Source: Planctomycetota bacterium | GTDB lineage: Bacteria; Planctomycetota; Phycisphaerae; Phycisphaerales; UBA1924 | DNA length: 64,000 bases | Direction of reading: 5' to 3' | NCBI GenBank assembly: GCA_963204725.1 | Contig: CAUJHH010000040.1 | Coordinates: forward strand, 1-64,000 | Shown: positions 41,421 to 49,971 of the stretch, one piece after another | Numbering within the stretch: position 1 is the first letter of the stretch | How the letters are laid out: each line of letters starts with the position of its first letter | Program-made: the position numbers and the translations under genes | Notes under the pieces: generated by a model | Seen by the model: only the letters and a program-made list of their open reading frames with translations | The model's database searches: none | Told to the model about the DNA's origin: nothing

Positions 41421-42662
41421 ATGGGAAGCATTGTGACGCGGACGCTCTCGTGCGGCATGCCGGTCGTCATCGAACCGATGTCCGGCGTTCGGTCCTGCGC
41501 GCTGACGTGGCTTGTACCCGCCGGCGCTGGACACGACCCCGTCGATCGCCTCGGCCTCTCGGCGGTCTGGGCCGAGCTCCTCCTCCGCGGCGCCGGCACG
41601 CTCGATTCCCGCGCCCACGCCGACGCCTGCGACGCCATCGGCATGTCCCGCACCGCCGATTCAGGCCCGCTTTTCATGCGGATTTCGGCCACTTTGCTGG
41701 GTGATCGTCTCATCGACGGGCTGCCGCTGATCACGGACATGGCCCGCCGCCCTCGCTTCGATCCAGACTCCCTCGAGCCCGCTCGCGACCTCGCGCTGAT
41801 GGCGATCGAGGCGCTCAAGGACGAGCCGCAGGAGCGCGCGTCGCTGCTGGCCAGATCTCGCCATCAACCGACGCCTCTGGACAGGAGCATGCTCGGCACG
41901 CCCGAGGGTCTGGGTGCGATCACGCAAGACGACGTGGTCAACCACTGGGCGACTCGCGCCGTGCCGAGAGGGTCCATGCTCGGCATCGCCGGCGCTATCG
42001 ATGTCGATCGGACGATCGACGCGCTCGAGCGCCTGCTCGACGGCTGGGCCGGTTCGCGCGACGAGCCGAAGCTTGGACCGACGCCGACGCGCGGCTACAT
42101 GCACGAGCCGGACGATTCGACACAGGTGCAGATTCTCATCCTCGCCGACGGCCCAGCCGATCCCGATCCCGACTCGATCCCCGAGCGCGTCGTCTCGAAC
42201 GTTCTCTCCGGAGGGATGTCCGGTCGACTCTTCACCGAGGTGCGCGAGAAGCGCGGGCTCTGCTACTCGGTCTCTGCTTCCTACGGAGCGGACAAGCGCC
42301 ACGGCACCGTCGTCGCCTATGTCGGCACGACACCCGAGCGCGCCCAGGAATCACTCAACGTGCTCGACGCCGAGATGAACCGCATCACGACGCCGGAAGG
42401 CGCAGTCACCCCCGACGAGTTCCGTCGCGCCATCGTCGGGATGAAGTCCGGCGTCATCTTCTCGGGCGAATCCACCGGAGCCCGCGCCGCGACCATCGTC
42501 GGCGACCTCTACAGGCGCGGCCGGGCCCGCACGCTGTCTGAGATCGCCGCCGAGATCGATCGCGTAACGCTCGATGGCGTCAATACATACCTGCAGAGGC
42601 GTCGGCGGGGCACGGTCACCATCCAGACGCTCGGGCCAGCCACGCTCATTCCCCCGGCCTGA
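41421..42662 (+). CDS. M16 peptidase-like protein without zinc motif
   Basis: 413 residues. The two-domain M16 layout is clear: N-terminal LSCGMPVVIEPMSGVRSCALTWLVPAGAG and the C-terminal NVLSGGMSGRLFTEVREKRGLCYSVSASYG, a hallmark of M16 proteins. But the catalytic HxxEH should occur near residue 47-52, where RLGLSAVWAELLLRG is found: no His pair and no Glu in place. Thus probably a non-catalytic subunit (as in bacterial M16 heterodimers) or a binding protein. No active partner adjacent. AAAGGAG and TAGACT precede it. Confidence 0.82.
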   Translation: MGSIVTRTLSCGMPVVIEPMSGVRSCALTWLVPAGAGHDPVDRLGLSAVWAELLLRGAGTLDSRAHADACDAIGMSRTADSGPLFMRISATLLGDRLIDGLPLITDMARRPRFDPDSLEPARDLALMAIEALKDEPQERASLLARSRHQPTPLDRSMLGTPEGLGAITQDDVVNHWATRAVPRGSMLGIAGAIDVDRTIDALERLLDGWAGSRDEPKLGPTPTRGYMHEPDDSTQVQILILADGPADPDPDSIPERVVSNVLSGGMSGRLFTEVREKRGLCYSVSASYGADKRHGTVVAYVGTTPERAQESLNVLDAEMNRITTPEGAVTPDEFRRAIVGMKSGVIFSGESTGARAATIVGDLYRRGRARTLSEIAAEIDRVTLDGVNTYLQRRRRGTVTIQTLGPATLIPPA

Positions 42663-42764
42663 GCCAGCCGCCACTTTGGGGTGGTCTGTTTCCTCTCGAT
42701 GCGCCCCGTATAAAGAAAGGATCGGGAAGCCGCGCCGGAGACCCCCGGCCCGACGCCCCGCCAC

Positions 42765-42770
42765 TAAACT
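42765..42770 (+). promoter_or_regulatory. -10 box TAAACT before ABC permease
   Basis: TAAACT, nine bases before the ATG at 42780, with no Shine-Dalgarno. Confidence 0.4.
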
Positions 42771-42779
42771 GATCCCCCC

Positions 42780-44618
42780 ATGTCCACCCTTCAGGATGCC
42801 AGCAAAGGCGAAAGAATCCCGATCAGCAAGCGGCTGGCCCGATTCCTCGGCCAGTACGGGGTCATGGTCTCGGTCTTTCTGGTGCTCGGGGCCTTTCTGC
42901 TCTATCCGATCGCGCTCACCGTCCAGGGCGGCCTCTCCGGACCCGACGGCTGGACCATCCGCCACATCCAGGATGTCTTTCGAGATTCCAACGAGCGGCG
43001 AGCCCTCTTCAACTCTCTCAAGATCGCGCTCGGCACCACATCGCTCGCAACCTGCATCGCGCTCCCCCTCGCGGTTCTCTCCGCTCGCTACCGCTTCCCG
43101 TTCAAGAGCGTCTTCAACGCCACCGTCCTTGTCCCCATGATCATGCCTCCGTTCGTCGGCGCGATCGGCGTGAAGGCGCTTCTCGGCCGCCAGGGTTCGC
43201 TCAACGCGCTCCTCGGCACTGACTGGGACATCCTTGGTGATGGGAAGATGTTCGGAATCATGGTGGTGCAGGCGCTCTACCTCTTCCCCATCATCTATCT
43301 CAACGCGACCGCGGCGCTCGCCAACCTCGATCCCGCCCTCGACGAGGCCGCGGAGAATCTCGGCGCGGGCCCGTGGCACCGGCTCTTCCGCATCGTCCTC
43401 CCCCTCGTCCGCCCCGGCATCTTTGCGGGCGCGACCATCGTCCTCATCTGGAGCTTCACCGAACTCGGCACGCCCCTGATGTTCGACTTCGATCGCGTGA
43501 CGCCCGTCCGCATCTTCTACGGGCTCAAAGAGGTCGAGAACGCCTCGCCCCGCCCCTATGCGCTCACGCTTGTCCTCCTCACCACCGCTGTGCTCATGTA
43601 CTCGATCGGCAAGCTCCTTTTCGGGGGCAAGGCCCACGCGATGTACGCCAAGGCCTCGCGCGCCTCATCCGAGAAGCCCCTCACCGGCCTCGCGGGGTAC
43701 GCCGCGACCGGCGCATTCCTGTGCGTCACGCTCCTGGCCGTCATGCCCCACATCGGCGTGATCCTCACCTCCATCACCAGCCCCGGCCAGTGGTATCGCA
43801 GCGTCCTGCCCAGCGCGTTCACCGGCGACAACTACGTCCACGCCCTCACCTACGACACCGCCTCCACAGGCATCACCAACAGTCTCATGCTCGCCACGCT
43901 CGCCATGGGCGTGAACCTCGTCCTCGGCGTGCTTATCGCGTACGTCATCGTCCGCACCAAGGCCAAAGGCCGCGGCGCGCTCGACGCCCTCTGCATGCTC
44001 CCGATCGCCGTCCCCGGCCTCGTCATGGCCTTCGGCTATGTCGCCATGACCCTGCGCTGGCCCTTCGATGGCCGACTCCCGGGCGGCCTTGAACGCTTCC
44101 TCTCCGTCCTCCTCCCCGACACCTGGGTCGCCTCGATCTCCAGCGCGCCCCTCGACGGCACATGGCTCGACCTCGCCGTCCTCGGCATCGATCCCAATCC
44201 GTTCCCCCTCCTTGTCATCGCCTACGCCATCCGCCGCCTTCCATACGTCGTCCGCTCCACCGTCGCCGGGCTCCAGCAGACCTCCGGCGAGCTCGAAGAG
44301 GCCGCGGTCAACCTCGGCGCGTCGCGCGTCACCGCCGTCCGCAAGGTCATCCTGCCACTCATCATGGCCAACCTCATCGCGGGCGGCATCCTCGTCTTCT
44401 CCTTTTCCATGCTCGAGGTCTCCGACTCCCTCATCCTCGCCCAGCAGCAGAAGCACTACCCCTTCACCAAGGCCATCGTCGCCTTCACCGAACGCCTCGG
44501 CGACGGCCCGTACGTCGCCAGCGCGATGGGTGTCTGGGGCATGGCACTCCTCACGACAACCCTCCTCGGCGCATCCATGCTCCTGGGCAAGAAGCTCGGC
44601 GCGATCTTCCGGGCGTGA
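42780..44618 (+). CDS. Fused double ABC permease, Fe(3+)/thiamine-type
   Basis: 612 residues with about 12 membrane helices and two binding-protein-dependent transport inner-membrane domains. Both EAA loops are visible: DEAAENLGAGPWHRLFRIVLPLVRPGI near 196 and EEAAVNLGASRVTAVRKVILPLIMANL near 507. FbpB/ThiP-like fusions of this kind import iron(III), thiamine or similar. No ATPase or binding protein is adjacent, so its partners and substrate are unknown. Confidence 0.88.
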   Translation: MSTLQDASKGERIPISKRLARFLGQYGVMVSVFLVLGAFLLYPIALTVQGGLSGPDGWTIRHIQDVFRDSNERRALFNSLKIALGTTSLATCIALPLAVLSARYRFPFKSVFNATVLVPMIMPPFVGAIGVKALLGRQGSLNALLGTDWDILGDGKMFGIMVVQALYLFPIIYLNATAALANLDPALDEAAENLGAGPWHRLFRIVLPLVRPGIFAGATIVLIWSFTELGTPLMFDFDRVTPVRIFYGLKEVENASPRPYALTLVLLTTAVLMYSIGKLLFGGKAHAMYAKASRASSEKPLTGLAGYAATGAFLCVTLLAVMPHIGVILTSITSPGQWYRSVLPSAFTGDNYVHALTYDTASTGITNSLMLATLAMGVNLVLGVLIAYVIVRTKAKGRGALDALCMLPIAVPGLVMAFGYVAMTLRWPFDGRLPGGLERFLSVLLPDTWVASISSAPLDGTWLDLAVLGIDPNPFPLLVIAYAIRRLPYVVRSTVAGLQQTSGELEEAAVNLGASRVTAVRKVILPLIMANLIAGGILVFSFSMLEVSDSLILAQQQKHYPFTKAIVAFTERLGDGPYVASAMGVWGMALLTTTLLGASMLLGKKLGAIFRA

Positions 44619-44678
44619 GCCACGGCGACCGCCCGCCTATCTTCTTCTGAGCAACGAATTCGAGACGAGGAGTCCCCC

Positions 44679-45461
44679 ATGGTCCAGAAAGTCTTCGCAA
44701 CGCCCGACGAAACCATGGCCGACCTCAAAGGCCGCGGCGTCATCCGCGACGGCATGACCGTCATGGTCGGCGGCTTCGGCCTCTGCGGTATCCCCGAGAA
44801 GCTCATCGTCGCCCTCCGCGACACCGGCGTCTCGGGCCTCACCTGCATCTCCAATAACGCCGGCGTCGACGACTTTGGCCTCGGCCTCCTCCTCCAGACC
44901 CGCCAGATCAAAAAGATGGTCTCCTCCTATGTCGGCGAGAACGCCACCTTCGAGCAGCAGTTCATCAGCGGCGAGCTCGAGGTCGAGTTCAACCCCCAGG
45001 GCACCCTCGCCGAGCGCATCCGCGCCGGCGGCGCGGGCATCCCCGCCTTCTTCACGGCCACCGGCGTCGGCACACCCGTCGCCGAGGGCAAAGAGCAGCG
45101 CGAGTTCTACCGCCCCTCCGAGGACTCCCGCGCCATGAACCGCGACGTCAAGGGCGCGGTCCGCGCCCCGAACGCCCAGAAGCGCCCCTACATCATGGAG
45201 ACCGGCCTCTTCGCCGACCTCTCACTGGTCAAGGCCTACAAGGCCGATCACTTCGGCAACCTCGTCTACCGCAAGACCGCACGCAACTTCAACGCCATGA
45301 TGGCCGGTGCCGCTTCATTCGTCATCGCGGAAGTCGAGGACATCGTCCCCGTCGGCGGCATCGACCCAGACCAGGTCCACACGCCCGGCAACTACATCGA
45401 TCGCATCGTCCGCACCGAATCCGAGAAGCGAATCGAGCAACGCACAGTCCGCAAGGCGTGA
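44679..45461 (+). CDS. scoA: 3-oxoacid CoA-transferase, alpha subunit
   Basis: 260 residues. VMVGGFGLCGIPEKLIVAL, NNAGVDDFGLGLLLQ and GGAGIPAFFTATGVGT are family signatures. Together with the beta subunit it transfers CoA between succinyl-CoA and acetoacetate (or related acids). Its partner gene lies 1.8 kb away at 47310, with three genes between, rather than adjacent as usual. GAGGAG seven bases before the ATG. Confidence 0.94.
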   Translation: MVQKVFATPDETMADLKGRGVIRDGMTVMVGGFGLCGIPEKLIVALRDTGVSGLTCISNNAGVDDFGLGLLLQTRQIKKMVSSYVGENATFEQQFISGELEVEFNPQGTLAERIRAGGAGIPAFFTATGVGTPVAEGKEQREFYRPSEDSRAMNRDVKGAVRAPNAQKRPYIMETGLFADLSLVKAYKADHFGNLVYRKTARNFNAMMAGAASFVIAEVEDIVPVGGIDPDQVHTPGNYIDRIVRTESEKRIEQRTVRKA

Positions 45462-45519
45462 TCCCGCCCACGCCGCTCCTCCGACCGGCCCGCCATCCGA
45501 TCCGCCAAAGGTAACAGCG

Positions 45520-45945
45520 ATGGCCGACGCATCCATACGCCCGAACGAGCTCGTCGCGTCGGGCGCTCGCGCCACCACGCTAACCTTCCTCGGCGTGCTC
45601 TCGGCCATCTTTCTCGGGCTCACGCTCATCGTCGGTGCGGTCGCGATCGTCGCCGCACGCACCTATGTCGCCGTTGGCGAACGCATGGCCGATCTCTCCG
45701 GCCCGGAGCCCGACTCGACGCCCGCCGGTGGGCTGGAACTTGCGCTCCAGATCGCATTATCTCCCGGCGTCCACCGGCCCATCGCGCTCTCGGGCGCAGT
45801 GCTTTTCCTCTTCGGCATCGGCGCCGGAATCATCGGCGCGATCCGGCGAGCCCGGAATCGACATCGCCTCGCGCAACAGGCCGGCGCATACGCCCAGACG
45901 CTCCGCCAGGAGCGAGCGGCACGCGAGCAGGCAGGTCACCAGTAG
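45520..45945 (+). CDS. Small membrane protein of unknown function
   Basis: 141 residues with two membrane helices (about 25-47 and 90-110) and a basic, Gln/Arg-rich C-terminal tail. No family recognised. AAAGGTAACAGCG precedes the ATG; the ribosome site is AAAGG. Follows scoA by 58 bases. Confidence 0.72.
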   Translation: MADASIRPNELVASGARATTLTFLGVLSAIFLGLTLIVGAVAIVAARTYVAVGERMADLSGPEPDSTPAGGLELALQIALSPGVHRPIALSGAVLFLFGIGAGIIGAIRRARNRHRLAQQAGAYAQTLRQERAAREQAGHQ

Positions 45946-45954
45946 CCAACCGAC

Positions 45955-46326
45955 TCAGCTCGCCGCCGCCATCGCCGCTGTTGATGCTGCGACCGCCGCC
46001 GCGCCAGATGCCGCCGCCACCTGCGCCGCCATCGCTGCCTGCGCCGCGCCGTCCGCAGCATCCGCGTGATCCACCGCCATCATCACGAGCCCGCCCGAGG
46101 ACCCCACACCGCGCTCCCACAGCACGCCGCCGGTGAATCGATCGAGGCAGTACACGTACCCGCCACGCCCGATGAACACCTCGTTGCCCGAGGCCATGAT
46201 CGTGACGATCGAGCCACCGAACATGCGAGGCAGTTTGATCCGCCACACCGGCCGCCCCGTGAAGCGATCCAGAGCGTTCACAACGCGACCCGAGGCGGCA
46301 AACATGAGATCCGTTGGCGTTTCCAT
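45955..46326 (-). CDS. Short PQQ-type beta-propeller repeat protein
   Basis: 123 residues. Two PQQ-like blades: VVNALDRFTGRPVWRIKLPRMFGG and VYCLDRFTGGVLWERGVGSSGG, followed by an Ala-rich low-complexity tail (about 88-123). Only two blades cannot close a propeller, so it might oligomerise or be a fragment of a longer gene. It is transcribed against its neighbours inside the split scoA/scoB region. Confidence 0.72.
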   Translation of the reverse strand: METPTDLMFAASGRVVNALDRFTGRPVWRIKLPRMFGGSIVTIMASGNEVFIGRGGYVYCLDRFTGGVLWERGVGSSGGLVMMAVDHADAADGAAQAAMAAQVAAASGAAAVAASTAAMAAAS

Positions 46327-46504
46327 GCATCGGACTCCCGTGCCGGGGCCGGATCTTGTCGCGAACCGCGGCCCCGGTCAGGAGCGGCCCGCAACGAACA
46401 CGCCCCCACTCTACCACACCCCGCTCCTCCGACCAACCCGAACAGGCAATGATCCTGCACGCTCGCACCGCACCGTTGATGCGGGACGCGTCATGGGAGC
46501 CATC

Positions 46505-47212
46505 ATGCCAATCGATTTCTCCAAGTTTGAAGCGATCACCTTCGACTGTTACGGGACGTTGATCGATTGGGAGCGCGGCCTGCTCGCGGCCCTCAGACCC
46601 TTCGCGCAGCGCTGCGCCAACCCGCCGAGCGATGACGCGATCCTCAGCGACTACGCCATGCACGAATCGGCGCACGAAGCGACTTCCGACGCCGCGCCGT
46701 TCAAGCCCTACAAAGCAGTCCAGCGACTCGCCCTCCGCGACATGTCGAGCACGCTCGGCTTCGAGATCCGATCCGGTGAGGAGGACGCCCTCTCGCGCTC
46801 CATCAAAGACTGGCCCGCGTTCGACGACACCGCGCCCGCGATGCGCCGGCTCAAGTCCCGCTTCAAGCTCTGTGTCTGCTCGAACATCGATCGCGATCTC
46901 TTCGAGGGCTCGCGCCCGAAGCTCGGGGTCGATCTCGATGGGCTCGTGACGGCGGAAGATGTCCGGTCGTACAAGCCATCGCCCGGCCACTTCGAGCGAG
47001 CCCCGATCGTTCTCGGAGTTGACAGATCTCGCATCCTGCACATCGCCCAGTCGCTCTACCACGACATCAGAGTTGCGCGCGCGCTCGGATACACGACCGT
47101 CTGGGTCAACCGCCAGCGCGGCCGCTGGGGCGCAACCCTTCCCGTTGACCCGGTCGTCAAGCCGCATCTGGAGGTTCCAAACCTCGAGGCGCTGGCCGGC
47201 TTGGCAACCTGA
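46505..47212 (+). CDS. HAD-superfamily hydrolase (haloacid dehalogenase-like)
   Basis: 235 residues. Motif I FDCYGTLIDWE (nucleophile Asp), motif II VCSNID, motif III Lys in SYKPSPGHFE, motif IV HIAQSLYHDI. The DxYGT form and the cap placement match type II haloacid dehalogenase-like proteins, but the actual substrate is unknown. GGGAG five bases before the ATG; an in-frame ATG at 46493 is an alternative. Confidence 0.88.
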   Translation: MPIDFSKFEAITFDCYGTLIDWERGLLAALRPFAQRCANPPSDDAILSDYAMHESAHEATSDAAPFKPYKAVQRLALRDMSSTLGFEIRSGEEDALSRSIKDWPAFDDTAPAMRRLKSRFKLCVCSNIDRDLFEGSRPKLGVDLDGLVTAEDVRSYKPSPGHFERAPIVLGVDRSRILHIAQSLYHDIRVARALGYTTVWVNRQRGRWGATLPVDPVVKPHLEVPNLEALAGLAT

Positions 47213-47309
47213 TCCCCGGACCCATGGCGTCCCGCCCGCGACTACCCTTGAAGAGTCTCAGACCTGATCACCCGATCCCCTGACGAGTCGGAACTGTGGA
47301 GAGCGACCC

Positions 47310-47972
47310 ATGCCCCTGACACGCGACCAGATCACCATCCGCGCCTCCAAGGAACTCCGAGACGGCTACATCGTCAACCTTGGCATCGGGATGCCCACGC
47401 TCGTCGCCAATCACATCCCGCACGGCATGGACGTCTGGCTCCAATCGGAGAACGGCCTGCTCGGCATCGGACCCTTCCCAACCGATTCCGACGTCGACGC
47501 CGACCTCATCAACGCCGGCAAACAGACCATCACGGCGCGCCTCGGCGCGTCCTACTTCGCCTCCGCCGACTCCTTCGCCATGATCCGTGGAGGCCACATC
47601 GACATGTGCATCCTCGGCGCGATGCAGGTCTCCGAAGAGGGCGACATCGCCAACTGGATGATCCCCGGCAAGATGGTCAAGGGCATGGGCGGAGCGATGG
47701 ACCTCGTCGCGGGTGTCAAGCGCGTCGTCGTCACCATGGACCACAACGCCAAGGACGGAACAGCCAAGCTGGTCAAGAAGTGCTCGCTCCCCCTCACGGG
47801 CCAGCGCTGCATCGACATGATCATCACCGATCTCTGCGTGCTGGAGATGGACCACGCAAAGCATCGGTTCGTGCTCAAGGAACTCGCGCCCGGCGTCACC
47901 GCCGACGAGGTCCGAACCAAATCTGAGGCCGAGATCATCATCCCCGCCGGCGTGCCGATCATCGCCGCCTGA
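47310..47972 (+). CDS. scoB: 3-oxoacid CoA-transferase, beta subunit
   Basis: 220 residues. Contains the catalytic Glu in LQSENGLLGIGP, plus GGHIDMCILGAMQVSEEGDIANWMIPGKMVKGMGGAMDLV, the standard beta-subunit signature. GGAGAG eight bases before the ATG. Partner scoA is at 44679. Converges with the zinc-ribbon gene 17 bases away. Confidence 0.94.
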   Translation: MPLTRDQITIRASKELRDGYIVNLGIGMPTLVANHIPHGMDVWLQSENGLLGIGPFPTDSDVDADLINAGKQTITARLGASYFASADSFAMIRGGHIDMCILGAMQVSEEGDIANWMIPGKMVKGMGGAMDLVAGVKRVVVTMDHNAKDGTAKLVKKCSLPLTGQRCIDMIITDLCVLEMDHAKHRFVLKELAPGVTADEVRTKSEAEIIIPAGVPIIAA

Positions 47973-47989
47973 CCGCACCGATCCGCCAC

Positions 47990-48403
47990 TTACTTCTTGG
48001 CGATCTTGCGGAAGATGTGGATCACGCGCTCCTTGATCGTGAACTCGGCGAGGTCCTGCAACTCGCCCCGGTCGAGCAGGATCCCGCTGCACTTGCCGCA
48101 GGTGTGCATCTCCACGTGCTGCTGCTGCGGGTCCATCACATGGATCAGGGGCGACTTGTCGCGCGGGCAGCAGATATCGCCCGGCACCCACGTCTGGCGC
48201 CCGGGGGTATCGACCTTGCGATCGACGACGTCGACCGCACCATCGATCTTTACCACGCGCTCCATCTCGTGGGCATCGAACCACATGCTCCCGCACGCGG
48301 CACATCGATCCACATACAGATTCCCCTGCAGGCAGATCTTCTCCATGACTTGCCCGTCGTGCGGGCAACTGATCTTCGGATCGTCAACGTGGCGGCTGCT
48401 CAT
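47990..48403 (-). CDS. Double zinc-ribbon protein (zf-TFIIB type)
   Basis: 137 residues, two zf-TFIIB-like ribbons: SCPHDG...DRCAACGSMWFDAHEMERV and CCPRDKSPLIHV...HTCGKCSGILLDRGELQDL. Each has CPxD at the start and CxxC before an aromatic/acidic turn. C-terminal Lys/Arg-rich helix. Function unknown; possibly nucleic-acid or protein binding. The ATG at 48403 has TATACT exactly six bases before it and no Shine-Dalgarno, so leaderless translation is likely. Confidence 0.85.
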   Translation of the reverse strand: MSSRHVDDPKISCPHDGQVMEKICLQGNLYVDRCAACGSMWFDAHEMERVVKIDGAVDVVDRKVDTPGRQTWVPGDICCPRDKSPLIHVMDPQQQHVEMHTCGKCSGILLDRGELQDLAEFTIKERVIHIFRKIAKK

Positions 48404-48409
48404 GCCGAC

Positions 48410-48415
48410 AGTATA
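48410..48415 (-). promoter_or_regulatory. -10 box TATACT six bases before zinc-ribbon gene
   Basis: Minus strand TATACT, GTCGGC, ATG. Best match to the TATAAT consensus among the leaderless set. Confidence 0.6.
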
Positions 48416-48462
48416 CAAACTCCGCGGGCCGCCTCTCCACACGCCCGCACGGCCCGACCCCG

Positions 48463-48468
48463 TAACAT
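48463..48468 (+). promoter_or_regulatory. -10 box TAACAT six bases before M19 dipeptidase
   Basis: TAACAT, CCGCTC, ATG, with no Shine-Dalgarno. Faces away from the zinc-ribbon promoter 47 bases to the left. Confidence 0.5.
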
Positions 48469-48474
48469 CCGCTC

Positions 48475-49557
48475 ATGCCACACTGGTTCGACGCGCACCT
48501 GGATCTCGCCTGCCTCGCCGAGTGCGGACGCGACCTCGCAAGACCACCCTTGGAAGGCGGCGGCCCCTTCCAGCCCGCCTCGCTCTCCTGGCCCACCATG
48601 GTTTCAGGAGGTGTCCGCGCCTGCCTCGGCACCATCTTCACAGAAGCCAACGGCACGGACCAGGTCGGATACCCCGCCCCGGATGCCGAGGCCGCCCATC
48701 GTCGGGGCGTCGCCCAGCTCGACCGTTACCACGCCTGGCACCGTTCCGGCATCATCGAACTCGTGGACATGCGACCCAGGCGCAACGAGCCCGGGATGGC
48801 CCCGATGAGACTCCCCGCGCCCAACGGCGCTCCGATCAAGCTCGGCATCCTCATGGAGTGCGCCGACCCCATCCGCGCCCCCCATGAACTCTCTTGGTGG
48901 GTCGAGCGGGGAGTCTCAGCCATCGGCATGGCTTGGGGGCGTGGCTCACGCTACACCGCCGGCAACATGGAGCGAGGCCCGACCGATCAGCCCGGCATCG
49001 CCCCCACTGGGCGAGAACTCGTCAAAGCCATCGACGCCCTCGGCGTCGTCCACGACGCATCGCACCTCTCCTGGCAGGCGATGGATGATCTCTTCGGCAT
49101 GACCAACGCGCTCATCATCGCCTCGCACTCCAACTGCTCCTCGCTCCTCGAATGGCCCGCACGCGGCAGCGAGCAGGGCACGAAGCCCAACGAACGCCAC
49201 CTCCGCGACGAGCACATCAAAGAGATCGGCCGCCGCGAAGGCGTCATCGGTCTCAACCTCGTCCGCAACTTCATCCGCTCGGGTCTGACACGTGGCGACC
49301 CCACCGACCGCCCCACCATCGATGAAGCGGCCGCCCACGTCGAGCACATCTGCTCCGTCATGGGCCACCGGCGTGGCGTCGGGCTCGGCTCCGATCTCGA
49401 CGGCGGCATCACCCGCAACGAGATCCCCGCCGGACTGAACACACACGAAGACATGCCGCTTATCAGCGACGCTCTCCGTCGGCTCGGCTGGACCGACGCC
49501 CAGATCACCGGATTCGAGTCGGGCAACTGGTCCAGGGTGCTGCGATTGGGCCTCTGA
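48475..49557 (+). CDS. Membrane dipeptidase (peptidase M19) family protein
   Basis: 360 residues. Zinc-binding FDAHLDL (His 8, Asp 10), Glu in ILMECADP, His in VVHDASHLS, IASHSNCSS and the Asp in VGLGSDLDGG form the M19 binuclear site. Family members cleave dipeptides, often with D-residues or with dehydro-amino acids. It lacks a signal peptide, so it is probably cytoplasmic. ATG at 48475. Confidence 0.9.
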   Translation: MPHWFDAHLDLACLAECGRDLARPPLEGGGPFQPASLSWPTMVSGGVRACLGTIFTEANGTDQVGYPAPDAEAAHRRGVAQLDRYHAWHRSGIIELVDMRPRRNEPGMAPMRLPAPNGAPIKLGILMECADPIRAPHELSWWVERGVSAIGMAWGRGSRYTAGNMERGPTDQPGIAPTGRELVKAIDALGVVHDASHLSWQAMDDLFGMTNALIIASHSNCSSLLEWPARGSEQGTKPNERHLRDEHIKEIGRREGVIGLNLVRNFIRSGLTRGDPTDRPTIDEAAAHVEHICSVMGHRRGVGLGSDLDGGITRNEIPAGLNTHEDMPLISDALRRLGWTDAQITGFESGNWSRVLRLGL

Positions 49558-49971
49558 TCCGAGCGTCCACCCGTTCGCTCACACTCGTGACCTCTCCATC
49601 GCGATGCCCCCCGGAGTGATTGCGTCGCTCGCGTCACGCCGATGGCTCCCGTGAACAACAGTGGACTCACACATCGCGTCACTTCCCCACGTCGAAGGGA
49701 CGACGAGCGACTCCGCCCCTCCCCGTCCCGCCCCGATCCCAACATGTCCGGCACAGGTATTCCGGTCATCCACAATCCCCGCGCCTTGCCCCAAACCCCT
49801 GTTCGCCGCCCGCCGCGCCGGGGTGTATCCTTTAGCCCATGGCTCCGGCGTCTCGAACCACGACCACCGCCCCAAAGCACACTCGCGCCTGACGCCGGAC
49901 GCGCGAGACCGCTCATAGACCCCACCAAGCCCGGCCAATCGGTCGGGCTTGCTCGTTCAAGGAACCCACTC
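49558..49971 (+). other. thrS leader region
   Basis: 414 bases upstream of thrS without a separate gene. The thrS frame is open through it but the protein it would add is Arg/Pro-biased and unlike any ThrRS extension. It carries the hairpin at 49927-49950. I see no T-box-like specifier loop. Confidence 0.5.
49927..49950 (+). promoter_or_regulatory. Hairpin 22 bases before thrS start
   Basis: AAGCCCGGCC (49927-49936) / GGTCGGGCTT (49941-49950), 10 bp with one G-T pair and a four-base loop AATC. The ribosome site AAGGA follows at 49959. Position suits translational control or protection of the leader; function inferred. Confidence 0.5.

Noticed and set aside
45470-45510. Terminator after scoA
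   Set aside because: No inverted repeat with a T-tract is visible.
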